The translations under genes and the position numbers were made by a program. The notes below the pieces were generated by a model. That model saw nothing but the letters and a program-made list of their open reading frames with translations, ran no database searches and had not been told where the DNA came from. From the NCBI GenBank assembly GCA_037783415.1, contig JAZGTN010000097.1, forward strand, positions 3,720,001 through 3,784,000: DNA of 64,000 nucleotides, in the 5' to 3' direction. Positions 41,201 to 53,973 of the stretch are shown piece after piece. This DNA is from Leptasterias polaris. Its lineage: Eukaryota > Echinodermata > Asteroidea > Forcipulatida > Asteriidae. Numbering within the stretch: position 1 is the stretch's first letter; every line of letters begins with the position of its first letter.

Positions 41201-44200
41201 TACGTAGGGAAAAAAAGGGAACCAGTGGTGAGCATTGTGTTTCATTTAGCATTCTGGTTGGTAACCTGTATATGGTTTTCATCTGGACAGCAATTTGATG
41301 TGCTCAGCAGCCTAAAGGCTGGTGGATTGTGTTGAAAAACCTTTAAGTGGCTATATTTGAAAGACATGTCATTGACATTGAGCCTATGGTCAGAATAAAT
41401 GTATTCCAATTTATTTCATTCATTTCGGATGCAATGTTGTCTAGATGCTAATTTCGGGTTTCATTTATTAATTAATTTTTCTTTTCTTTTTTCTAATGAA
41501 TGTAAAAGTTTGACTTGACATAGCGTTCAAGAAAGGTTAAACACCCCTGATGCACAACATGTGAAGTGATGAATATTTGATTAAATAACAGCCATCCCAG
41601 AAGGATTGGACAGATCCATAGCGATGAATAAAGTTACTTAGAATAATCCAGCCAGAGTAAGGAATTAAAGATAAGAAATGATACACTGCTGTCATAAGGT
41701 CTAGCTGTCAAGGTAATTTTCATTCACTGTTTTATTCAGCATACCAAGCTTCAAATTACATTAGAATTCTGCTGTACCGAACACTGAAATAATGAACATT
41801 TGGCTCCCGATAATTGTGCACAACACATAACGAACATCTGGCCAACTGCTAGGTGCTTGCACCAGAGTAGAAGAATGTGTAAATCAATGTTCAAAATAAC
41901 ATGTCCTGTTGAACAAAATACTTATTTGCTTAGAATGACAGACAAGTGTTATTTCCCCATTAGGGAAAGGCAATTGTTATCTAAGGTTTTGAAAATGTTT
42001 GATCAACTTACTCGAAGATGAACATTTTGAGTGGGCCCTTCACGTTTCTACTTGAGAGAGTTTAATGTCTGCACTGAAACACTAAACGAAGGTCAAAAGA
42101 GGGCACCGCTGATACAAAAGCCATAATAGGAACCAAAAAGCTAAAATGAGCAATTGGAATGTAATACTGAAACAACACTTACAGATTATTTTTAGGTGTT
42201 CGGGCAATCCGCCCGGAACACCTCCTGTTTTTGTACGTTTTTTTAAAAATACTTCTTCTGCTTATCCCTCGCGATTGTCCGCAAAAAAACGCACACTTCC
42301 GAAGCTCACACAAACTTCAAACTTCACATATAGTTAGATCGTTACTTGTAGAAGACACCGCTGGAGTGACGTCATGATGACGTCATCAGGTGTCGAAATA
42401 CAGTAAATCAAAGTTTAATATTTCAAAAAATCATAACTCGAAAACTGCTGAATGGATTTGTACATTCTATACATCATCGGACAGGTCTTGGAAAACCCAA
42501 CAAACAATTCACAAAGAGTGACCCAATTTTATCTTGACTTCCGGTCCAAAACGGAAGTTGAAATTTCAATAATTTATATCTAAAGAACTTCTCGTACTTT
42601 TTACACCAGGTTGTAGGATCTTGTGCCTTCTCAAACTTTTACACAGAGATGATACTAGTTTGACCTTACTTTCTGGTCGAAATCGGGTGTTAAAGGCAAC
42701 GTAGGCCTATATATTGACCCGCATTAAAAGCACGTGAAAAGATCTTCTACTGAGAAACGTAAAACCGTATCTAACCCAGTGGCACGGTAGCCGTCTGTTG
42801 CATTCCAGTACACCACGCGGCTGGCTGCTCCACTTCCGGCCTGTTCATAAGGTCCTGCACAGGGTCCTGCATGTAACCTGTGTATACACGATACACTAGC
42901 ACACATTCCGCGCCACGAAGACAGTGTATACATCCACATAACGTGAAACGGATTGTTGATGTCATATCCACTGGTGGCGCTATACCGTGTTAATGGTCGT
43001 TTGTTAACGTACTGCGCTTTTTATAATGCAACAGACTCATAAATGTACGTCGTTCGACGGTAGTCCAATGAATTGCTCAGTGCATATATCCTTCGTGTTA
43101 GCCTTTTGTTGGCTTGGTGGTAAATATCAACTATAAAAACGAGTGTATTTTGCTGAACTCTTTTGGTGATTTTAATAAATTTTGATAACTGAGAAAATGT
43201 GATCGGAAAAAGATCTACATAAATTTGACTCTAATCAACACCGATTTTTACAAGATTTTACTTTTAAATCCTGTTGAATACTTCAAAGAAATACAATGTG
43301 AACAGCAAAACAAATTCAACATAAATTGCACATCGTGTTACTGTAAACTGTAGGTTCTTATGCCCTTAATCATGACAAATGATGTTGCTTCAGTTATCGG
43401 CACCACAAAAAGGTAGCAAGCAGGCGTAGTTTGATAAAATTTATTTTTGAATTGTTAGTGATAGTCTTTTAAACTATCAGTTCAGTTAGTGACTATTTAC
43501 AAAACAAAATTATACATGTGTATCTAGTACACATTCTGGAGTTTCAATGCATAGGCCTATCCATTGAAAAATAAATAAACTTCATTGAATGGAAAACATA
43601 ATACTTAATAATTGTACTTGTGAGTCATTCAAAGGCTCGTTTCAAGATCTGTAGTCAAGATGAAGGGGAAGTGGGGAGAATGTTTCTTCTGTATGACTAT
43701 GAAATGACAATGGACCCTTGGTCCTTTCAAATAATCTAAATAATGTACTCATTTGCTAAATTATTTTTGTAAGTTCACCTTTGTTTTTCACTTGGCACAT
43801 ATTTAAATACCTATGTCTCGATAAATAAATTCTAACTTCATAATGATGCCATCGGTTTTCAATTCTGGCTAAACAAAAGTTTATTATTTAGAAAATGTTA
43901 TATTCTGAGTAGCCTTTATTTCCTGTGTATAAACTAACGTTTAAACGTAGAAGATTTACACATTACTTTCTTTGAAATTTCAAAAGCTATCAACATTGTT
44001 TTCAGCGATTCAAATAACTAACGCTAACGCTAACGCATCATACCATGTCGCATAGGAGATGGCGATCAACATGGGATAGCGGTTTGGATAGAAAGGGAAA
44101 GACAATACTACCAATATCCCGTCATTTGTCTGTCAATTGGTAGATTAACCAAGTTATAAAAACTAATTAATTATGCAAACAAATCTGATTAATTTACTCA

Positions 44201-47200
44201 GGCAATAGATATGTAAACAACACACTTAGATAAAGAAAACGTTGAAAAAATGCAAAACAGACCATTTTAACCAACTGAAGGTGCTGACAACGTACCAACT
44301 TAAGCTTGTCCAATTAAGGTGCCGTGTTCGAGGGTCAAAACAAAAAATAATTAAACTTGCCAAACTCGCCTTCTGGTTCAATCTTCAATTTCAAGTCAAA
44401 AAACTTTTCACAAACCCTAGTTTGCAAAGTATTAGAAAGGCCAACCTTCTTCCGCCATCCTTCTCACTATCGGAATGGGATATATAAACAAACTTTCATG
44501 GCACCATACGGTCATAAGCCTTACCACTAACTTTCATTGAAAACCCGAACACCTAGTGTTTGTAATCCTACAAACACTACATTCTAGTTATTCATAAAAT
44601 CAATCTTTAAATCATCGACGTTCTTTTTAGAATTTACAAAGTTAAGAAGAAAATTTATTACATAGAATTTTTGTGATCATTATCAAAGTTGAAAAAGGGT
44701 TGCGGTGAAAAATATAATGTAATGACACACAGAGCTGTCAAAGAGGATGCCAGGTGAAATCAGGCAGTCTAAAGAGGGCTTACTTCGTGACTTGCTGTTC
44801 ACAGATGCCTCCTTGGAATTCGCTTTTGTTCGCAGCACCACATCACTGTAATGAACAACCACTATATATGGGATTTGAGGCATTGCATGGTGAGGTATCA
44901 ATGTATATTTGGTATCAAACAACATTCAGGGACACTGCCATGTTTGTTATATATTGACGTTTACTGTAATCTCAGTATCCATTGGTTCTCAACCTGTGGA
45001 TTTCTTATTTTGTTGGTTCGTTTGTTTGTTTGTTTTGTTTTTGGTTTTCTTGTTTGTTTGTTTGTTTTTTCTTTTGGGTGATTTTTTGTTTTTGTTTGTT
45101 TGTTGTTATTTGTTTGGGGGTTTATTTGTTTGTTGTTATTTGTTTTGGGGTTTATTTGTTTGTTGTTGTTATTTGTTTTGGGGTTTATTTGTTTGTTGTT
45201 ATTTGTTTTGGGGTTTATTTGTTTGTTGTTGTTATTTGTTTTGGGGTTTATTTGTTTGTTGTTGTTATTTGTTTTGGGGTTTATTTGTTTGTTGTTGTTA
45301 TTTGTTTTGGGGTTTATTTGTTTGTTGTTTGTTTTGGGGGTTTGGGGTGTTTTTTGTGGGGGTTTTTGTGAGTTATTTGGGGGGGGGGGGGGTCTGCAGT
45401 ACCCAGAAAGCAATTATCATAAAAGTATAACTACGGGCAAACCAACATGAGAATTACATCTTCAAATAAAATACTACAAATAAATAAAAAGGGAAATAAT
45501 GCATGTGCATTATCAGTCGGAAAATGCGAGACTCCAGATTAAAATTCATTTGGGAAATAAAAATATTTTCATCAATTTTAAACTTTTTTTGGGGGGGGGT
45601 CACTGTTTGATGTCATGTTGATAACTGATATTTTAATCAGTTAATATTCAGGAAGGTTGGACCTGAAGAAACAACTCTGCAAAACTAGTTGTCATATGAT
45701 ACTGCCTAATATGCTGACAACAATATCAAAGTGACCATTTTGAAGGCTTTATCTTTCAAGAAAATATCGCTCAAATTACACTTTCTCAAAATGTCAAACC
45801 CTTTAAGATGTATCCATTAACGACAGTGATAAAGACTCCTTCCAAACATAATAAACAAAATATCTGTGCCGCAAATAAGCAATTATGTAAATGGTTCATG
45901 TTTTTTGTTGGTGACATATATCCTAATGTCATATGTTTTTTTTGTTCCGCTTCACATTGTAAATGTCATGGATCCCGTGCTCTGATGGCATGGTATGATT
46001 TAGCGTTACTATCAGTGAAGTCAAGAGGATTGGTGCTAAATTGTCCACCATGACATTGGTAATGGGCACGCACAGTCATGATGTCACACAGCAACACGAT
46101 TATGCACAAACAAAAAAACGCATTGGTTTTAAGCAGTAACGCTGTACTGGGCTGTCCACTGTACGTGTTGCATCATGGCTGCACGTATATATTCACACCC
46201 AATAATCAATCGGGCTGGTCGTGCCTAAGATGTACAGAAATTAATTATTACTTATAAGAACGGCGGGTACCAAGTTAAATACAGATGGAACAGCTCTGTG
46301 TGTGTGTGCAAACTGTTATATTTTTGATTCAGTACATATGCTAAAACGTGTGCGGCTGCCATGATGAAGTTATATTTGTTTGTAATCAAATTGTATAACC
46401 CCAAGCAGTTGTAGTCATCTGTATTTAGTAACTCTGCACCTTGTAATGTCATTAACTTTGTTCATCGTGATGAACATAGCAGACCGGTTTCTTACATGGT
46501 GGGGCTCACTTGTGGTCTGTTCTGCCTTGAAGGGAGAACTGATTGGAAAAAATACACAACACCAACCATGTAGACCTATATCTAGAGGGATGGATAAGTA
46601 CTACCATGTTACATTTACAATTCACCTAAAACGATCTCATAAATTGTATGATAATAATCATGATGAACATAACATATTGTCACCTTCAGGTACTGGCTTT
46701 TTCATTCTTTCTTCCCCTTCAATAGGAAAAGAAATATATAGTCGTCACAATACCTTGCGTTAAGAATTGTATGTGTTGTCATGATAGGTGACAGGTAGCG
46801 TGGTATCTTAAGGAATACTGATTTGATTCATTTTGCTAAAAAAAAGGGTGCCGTCCATTTTGACCTCTAGCGCCATGTCTGAATTAGCAGCTGTGGCTTG
46901 GTCAGCATATTGTAATGTGTTGAAGCATAGACTTCCCATAGCAACATCCTTAGCAACAGCCACAGCAATAGCCGCAGCCTCCGACTTAGACCCAGCCGAA
47001 GCCTCGGTTTTATTACAATGGGGTTTCTTTTTGGATCAAGGGAGTTTTGGAAGGGAGTTAAACAAGATGGCTTCATCATGATAACAATTGATTGAAATTG
47101 GAAAGTAATCTTAATCCCAATCTCTACCTTCTTATCACCGATCTTTCATTATTCTTCCTCTTGTCAGGTCTCCTCATTAGAATGTCTCGATATACGCAAC

Positions 47201-50200
47201 ACCAATTGGACCGAGTACAGCATGCCCATGCTAGCGAGGGCGCTACGTGCCGACATCACGTTATCGGCGCTACACATGGAAGGGTGCAATATTTCAGGGC
47301 GACCTCTCTTCTTGCTATGTGAGTACCATGCCTTGGTTGTAGGAACAGAACAGAAAGATTTACATCTGGCTAGCTAGCTTTCACATTCAATCCTGATTCT
47401 TTCACCTTTGTTTACCTTCAAAGGGAAGGTACATCAGGTTTGGTTTTTTTTTTGGAAGAGTATTAAATTCCTTCCCATTGTATAGTTGTCAATGAAACAC
47501 ACCATACCATACAACCAACCCGTGAAGATGTCATCAATTTGATGGTCACGTTTTGGTGAAAACAAACGTGTTGATATTTTGTCAGGGATTTTGTGCACAT
47601 TCACAGTGAGCTTATTTCCAATGCTGCAATTATAAGTAGCGGGGGGGGGGGGGGGGGGGGAGGGGGGGTCTTTAAGTGCTACATGTATGTCCTTGACTTT
47701 GACCGTATTTCAGATGGAAACACTTCTCCAGAGGAACTAAGAGAAACTATGTGGGTTTCGTTTGAGCAGTTTTCACAAACTATAACATTACCTCTTTGAT
47801 ATTATAGGGTGGTCCTTTTCAACCCAGCCAAAAGACAATCTTTTCAAAAGAAAATAGTTAATCCGTGCAACATGGGGTTGAAGTGAACTGTGAAAATTTG
47901 ACCGCAATTGTGTGTGGTCCCATTCAGCCGAAAGACAATCTTTGAAACAGAAAACAGTTAATCCCTGCAACATTGGAGTAAAGGTTACTGTCAAAACTTG
48001 AGAAATAATCAAAAATTTGAGAAAGTGATGTATAAAAGCCCATGTGAATGCAAAGCAAATTTTGGTATGTTTACGACACGAGTGATTCACAATACAATGC
48101 CTCCTATACAGTTTGCACATTGTTTTTTCCAAAAAGTGGTCGACTAATAAACAAATCATACTCGCAACTCATTGTCACATGGGCAGTTTGGGACCTTGAA
48201 GTGTCTGACGTAAATGTTAATAACATTCATTGATCGCACCAAAGAGTACAATCTTTTGCCAGAAAAAAGGCAGAGAAATCTGACCTTGCTGGCTTTATCT
48301 GCTTGCAAACCATGAACAAACACAAACAACCTGGATGACGCGCAAAAACAGCCTCACCTGGGCAATCTGTAGCGGGTGCACTTTTATTGTGAATCACTCA
48401 TATTGGGAAAAGTTTCATGATTTCTGTTATACAGCTCTTCATACAGAATTCTATCACAAGGTAATCCTATAAAGAGAGGCACCTACAGGCTCAAATTTGA
48501 ATTGTTATTCATAACACTTGTTCTTTACAGTTCAGGAGTTTCTGCGTTTGTGTTGTATTGTATTTGCTTGTGAAAGATGTAACCTAATTTCTGCTTTTGT
48601 GCTTAACTAACGTTAATGCAATGTTAATGAAAGCATGTTTCCGTCTAACAATCAAATATTTTGTGATTTGATAAAACATCCATTGATTGCACCAAAGAGT
48701 ACAATCTTTTGCCAGAAAAAGCAGAGAAATCTGACCTTGATGCCTTTATCTGCTTGCAAACCATGAACAAACACAAACAACCTGGATGACGCGCAAAAAC
48801 AGCCTCACCTGGGCAATTTGTAGCGGGTGCACTGTTATTGTGAATCACTCATATTGGGAAAAGTTTCATGATTTCTGTTATATTAAGCTCTTCATACAGA
48901 ATTCTATCACAAGGTAATTCTATAAAAAGGGGCTTCAAGGTAAAATGCAGACTTGAGATTTACTCATTTTCCAATAGAAAGAGTTCTTATGAAAATAGGA
49001 AAAACACTACAAGTTTCTAACCTCACATTAAAATGGTGTGAAATGTCATGTGTTTGATTATCATTCAAGTTCATTTTTGTAAGAGAGCTTTCAGTATATT
49101 CTTTATTTCTGACGATATTTAATCGAAACGGCATTGAATTTGAGCTTGTATGACTGGCGCAGAAATTCCTCTTTGGAATGTACAGACCCGTTTGTTTTTC
49201 CTGTCCAATGATGTCATGTTTCAAATTCCATTCTGAAAGAGTATAAAATAAAATTATATTTTACACCATTGTAATGTCAGGTTAGAGACTTGTAACTTTT
49301 TCCCCATTTTCATGAGGATTCAAGCTATTGGAAAATGAGTGCATCACAAAACTCAATTCAACCTTGGAGCCCCTCTTTGTTGAATTCTTTGCAACTTTCT
49401 CATTAATTTCCCCAAGGCAAAAGGCTTCTAAAATTCAACATTCCACATTTTGTTTACTTAATGAATACAGAAATACAGATCAATAGCCAGTGGAACTGTG
49501 CTGTTTCTTTAGTTTCATGAATTTTTTTATAAAAATCTTGTTGATGTATTTTTGTTTACCCAGTAATGGCATTGAAACAAAATACCTCTGTACGAGACCT
49601 CTATCTGGCTGAGAACAGACTGGTGCCCTCGGATGCAATACACCTTGGCAGTATGCTCAAACACAACAGAGGTGTCAAGCTGCTAGACCTTAGAAATAAC
49701 CACATACAGGTAAACATAATATTTATATCTTGAATGTAAATTGAGAGTTGACTAAAGTTGACAGTGGTTTTAGTTTTTTGAAGTCGACAAACTGCTTCCC
49801 ACAACCATTCGCATTGTCTGTTCCTCGTTCTAAATTTACATTGTACCTGAAACTTTGGAAATGAACTGCGCAAACTATTCTGACCAATCAAAGCTGAATG
49901 GTTTGAAGATAGCTGCTAGGATGTGCTGCTTATGGGTGCTTGTTGGTATGTTCAAATCAAAGTTCATTTTAGTTTGTTGACATCAAGTGGTATTGAGTCT
50001 ACCTACAGGCTCAAATTTGAATTGTTATTCATAACACTTGTTCTTTACAGTTCAGGAGTTTCTGCGTTTGTGTTGTATTGTATTTGCTTGTGAAAGATGT
50101 AACCTAATTTCTGCTTTTGTGCTTAACTAACAATAATGCAATGTTAATGAAAGCATGTTTCCGTCTAACAATCAAATATTTTGTGAATTGATTTGTCATA

Positions 50201-53200
50201 TTTTTATTTGTCCATAAGCTTAATATGCATTCAGGCGCTGATGTTATCATAATCAGATTAGTCTTGTTTACAGGACAGACATCAAATGGATACTGATATC
50301 AAACATACATAAATAGACCCTCTTCCAGGCGTGATACTTCACATAAGCAATAGAGGCAATTGCCTCCATGCCCCCTGGTCATTGCTTTGGTGCACTTTGA
50401 ATTGTTCCAATACAAATTATCGGTCAACAAATTATCCCTTAATATTACTAAAACTAATTACATGCTGTTCAGCAACACTGCCAGTGACCTTCCATGTCCT
50501 GTAAAGATTAATGACTTTATCATCACTAAAACTGATTGTTGTAAATTTTGGGGACTTTTTGTTGACCGTGGCCTTACATGGAATAGTCATGTGGATTCTA
50601 TTTGTAAAGTCATTTCTAGAAATATTGGTGTGATTAATAGGATCAAACACTTCCTCCCTGAAATGGTATTGCACTCCCTATATAACACATTGATTGGATC
50701 TTATCTTCATTATGGGATACTTGCTTGGGGGACTAGTTCTGCTACTAATCTCAATCGACTTCTTATCTTGCAGAAACGAGCTCTTCGTATTATTAATTTT
50801 GCAGATTTTAACGCACATTCAGACCCCCTTTTCATCAAATATAATACTTTAAAAGTGAAGGATATTTATCGCCTACAGCTTGGGTCCCTGATGTATCGGC
50901 TGTCCTGCAAAAATTTACCTCCTGCAATTAAATCAATTTTTTCTTTAAATTCAGATGTTCATTCTCATTTTACCCGCCAAGCTTCTAATTTTCATATTCC
51001 TTACACTCTACTTCCCTTGCTCGTAAAACGATTAAACATGAGGGACCCATGCTGTGGAACGTGCTTAATGAACACCTTAAGAGTTTCCAAAAGTTTATCT
51101 ATCTTTAACCGTGTCTTTAAATCTGACACGTTGGAATCTTATTTGTAGATGAGTCAACAGATATGTATGAATTTACCATGTACTTATTATCTAAACATGT
51201 ACATGTACATGTATGTTGTGCACCAAAAAAAGTTCAATAAAGAGGTAACTTGTGACTAAGCAAGTCATTGTACCAGACATTATTCAATTCTCACTCGCAG
51301 ATGTCTTATTGAGAAGAGAATCGCAGAATATTTGATGTACACAACTTCTTATCTTCAGTCCCATCCCTGAAGAATTCTGTACAATTTACTCAAATTGAAC
51401 TCTCAACTCACTCAATTCAGAATGGAACTGACACTCCCTCATGCTTCAATTAAGTAAACTATCCTGTCTAAACTAATGTCAGATACTCCTTTAACAAATC
51501 TTTCAACTGTCTTGCAGTGCCACTGGTTTAATTTGCATGCCTTTTAGTTCCATATCCCCGTGAGGATTGAGATAACGATAACATACCTGCTGAATTATTT
51601 CCTCCCTGGCAATGTAATTACGGCAAAAGAGCCAGTAGGTATTCATGTAAGGGGTTTAGGAAATTGTCATTTTTATCATTTGCTTCAACTGTTACTACGC
51701 AAGCAAGATTGTATCAGACTATGTCTGAGGTAATTCCACTTCATCAGATATCACCATTATGTGTTTTTGTTGTTGTTTTTTTGCAGGATGCTGGATTGTC
51801 CCATTTGTGCGACGGTTTACTTGATCAGATGGAAGGGCAGTTAACTACGCTGGTATTGTGGAATAATCAACTCACCCAGAATGGAATGACCCATCTTGCT
51901 AAAGCTTTGGTAGATACATAACTTTTACAAATCTATATTCAATCTTGATTAGTTTAGTATTGTTTGATGTAAATAAGTCTCCAAGGAGGGGATTGGAAGG
52001 AGTTCGGAATTCACCTCATGATTGTCAAGATTGGTTTATTTGTGTTGCTAGATTTAATGGAATCCGATTACCAACTAAATACCATGGGATTGATATTGTC
52101 TGTGCTGGCTGCCTGTAAATTTTGCTTGGCAAATGAATTTGAGGTTGTATTTCCAGCTGAGTACCAGTCACTAAACAGTGCTGTAAAACTGGACCCTGAT
52201 TGTACAGGCTACGACTTGTTATTGGATTTGGGAAAGTTCAAGTAAAATCCACAGAGAGTTTGTTCACATGAAAAAATTTCTCAAAAAAATATTCTGCCCG
52301 AAGTCCCACATATGGAAGATGGATGTCAAACCTTTGTTCAATTTATTTTTATAAGAAATACGGACAAAGAAGTTGTGCACTTTATTGGATAAGATTAGAC
52401 TGAAACCAATTTGACTTGACTTTATAGTGTTGATCTTGATCTTGATCTTGATTTGGGTTTGGTTTGGTTCTAATTTTGATTTTGATTTTACTTGGCATGA
52501 CTTGCAAATTGTCTTCAATGAAAAAAATAATCTGAAACATGTAATAGATAATTTTTCAGAAAAAGTGAACAGCTAATGTGATCAAATAATACAATAAATC
52601 AACTTTATCAAACAGTTTTTATAAACTTATGTTTTGATTATCGTATTACTACCCTTTAATGTGCGTCTTCCGTGAACCAATATATCGGTTGGTTAAACCA
52701 AGTCAAATAAATCAAGATTTGTATCTGTCTAAGGTTTGCAGTAAGTCTTGTTTGTTGCACTTAAGATAAGTGTCACCGTTGGAGGGTATATTGATGATGA
52801 ATCTTGAGAATGAAAGATCTTAGAACGGAATTGGATTTCAAATTCTTTCAGGAATTTCCTTGGGAAGTTAGTCTAGTGTGAATGTAGTCACACTGTTTGC
52901 TTGAATCAGAAGACCCGATCGATGAGCCTCATTTCATATGAAAAATGTTACCAGTCAAAAAAGCTTGTCATGTGTACATTTTGTGACTGATTCCCCACTA
53001 AGTTTGTTAAAATAAAATAAAATTGTTAAGCAATATTTCCTACTCTCCTTAGTTGCTCTTTGAAATTGGGCCCAGCTGTGCAGTCAATTTAAAGGATGTA
53101 AACAATTTCATTTCAACGTTTACAGAAACAGTGGTACAGCACTTACATACTTTGTAATATTTGTATACATGATATTGATAGTTCACGATATACAGGCAAC

Positions 53201-53936
53201 TTGGGTTTTGGCTTTGAGTTGTGACAAGCATTCTCATTTTTTTCGGCAGCCAAGTGGTTTACTGACCAATCATGCTAAGAATTTGATAAAACTCTTGTGT
53301 GCCGCGCGTGGTATTAACACATAACGCATAGTTGTGCGTTCAAAAAATGATTTATCACTGCCCGTAAAAATGGCCTACTTTACACTATGTGACCTCAAGT
53401 AGGAACTGTCTATTCTTATTTCTGTTTCTTCCTAATGCATTATTTGATCTTTCTTCAAGTCTTTATTTTTTCCTCCACAGCCTATCCTTACCAATCTGGA
53501 GACATTGAATCTTGGTCAAAATAACCTTGGCAATGATGGAGTACACATCCTAAAAGATGCCCTAATGAAGAACCGCTCGCTGCTTAGACTGGGGCTGTAT
53601 GCCTGTAGATTTGGAGATCAAGGTAAGATGCAGTCATACACAATAAAAAGTAAAAAGCCCCGATACTTAGCTCTTGTAAAGGGCACCTCTGTGATGGAAA
53701 TGAGCATTTCTACTGTAACATTTCACCCCTGCCATCTCTCCTTGATTCTGCAGAGAGTTCCCTAAAAATAAACCAATCTTTCCATGTTCTGATGAACAGA
53801 TTTGGAAATCTTCCTGATTATGGAAACTTTTTCCCTATTACGTTGAATGCAATTATAAATATCTCCCCGATTGTTGTACAACATCTCCCTCATTGGCAGC
53901 TCTGGACTTGGGCATGGACAATTGCCTCCGTCAAGG

Positions 53937-53973
<37 letters not shown>

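Larger units (their letters stand above)
36368..47167 (+). other. PPP1R37 intron (10.8 kb), two large non-autonomous transposons
   Basis: Lies between exons b and c. It holds a C-rich tandem tract, a tRNA-derived SINE, the TA-flanked element 39639-41166, the Helentron-like candidate 42194-44579 and a G/T minisatellite. No coding region recognised. 37150-39060 and 45400-47160 show nothing I can name. Confidence 0.65.
47319..49563 (+). other. PPP1R37 intron with tandem and segmental duplications
   Basis: Contains a G-tract (47641-47668), a 100-bp tandem duplication (47812-48010) and the A-B-A' duplicated blocks (48228-48932). 48940-49560 shows only a possible dispersed-repeat fragment near 49150-49215 resembling 16515-16580. 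Confidence 0.65.
49710..51786 (+). other. PPP1R37 intron with block B' and a truncated LINE
   Basis: Between exons d and e. It contains the duplicated block 50001-50191 and the LINE fragment 50408-51250. The rest (49710-50000, 51260-51786) holds nothing recognised. Confidence 0.7.

Noticed and set aside
44909..45450. Long open frames rich in Leu/Phe/Cys or Asn/Lys/Pro
   Set aside because: Both strands are open because of a 30/33-bp repeat; low complexity only.
53505..53765. Gene start inside exon f with an extended open frame past the donor
   Set aside because: The conserved leucine-rich sequence continues from exons e to f to g, and the part after 53622 has no homology; it is intron.
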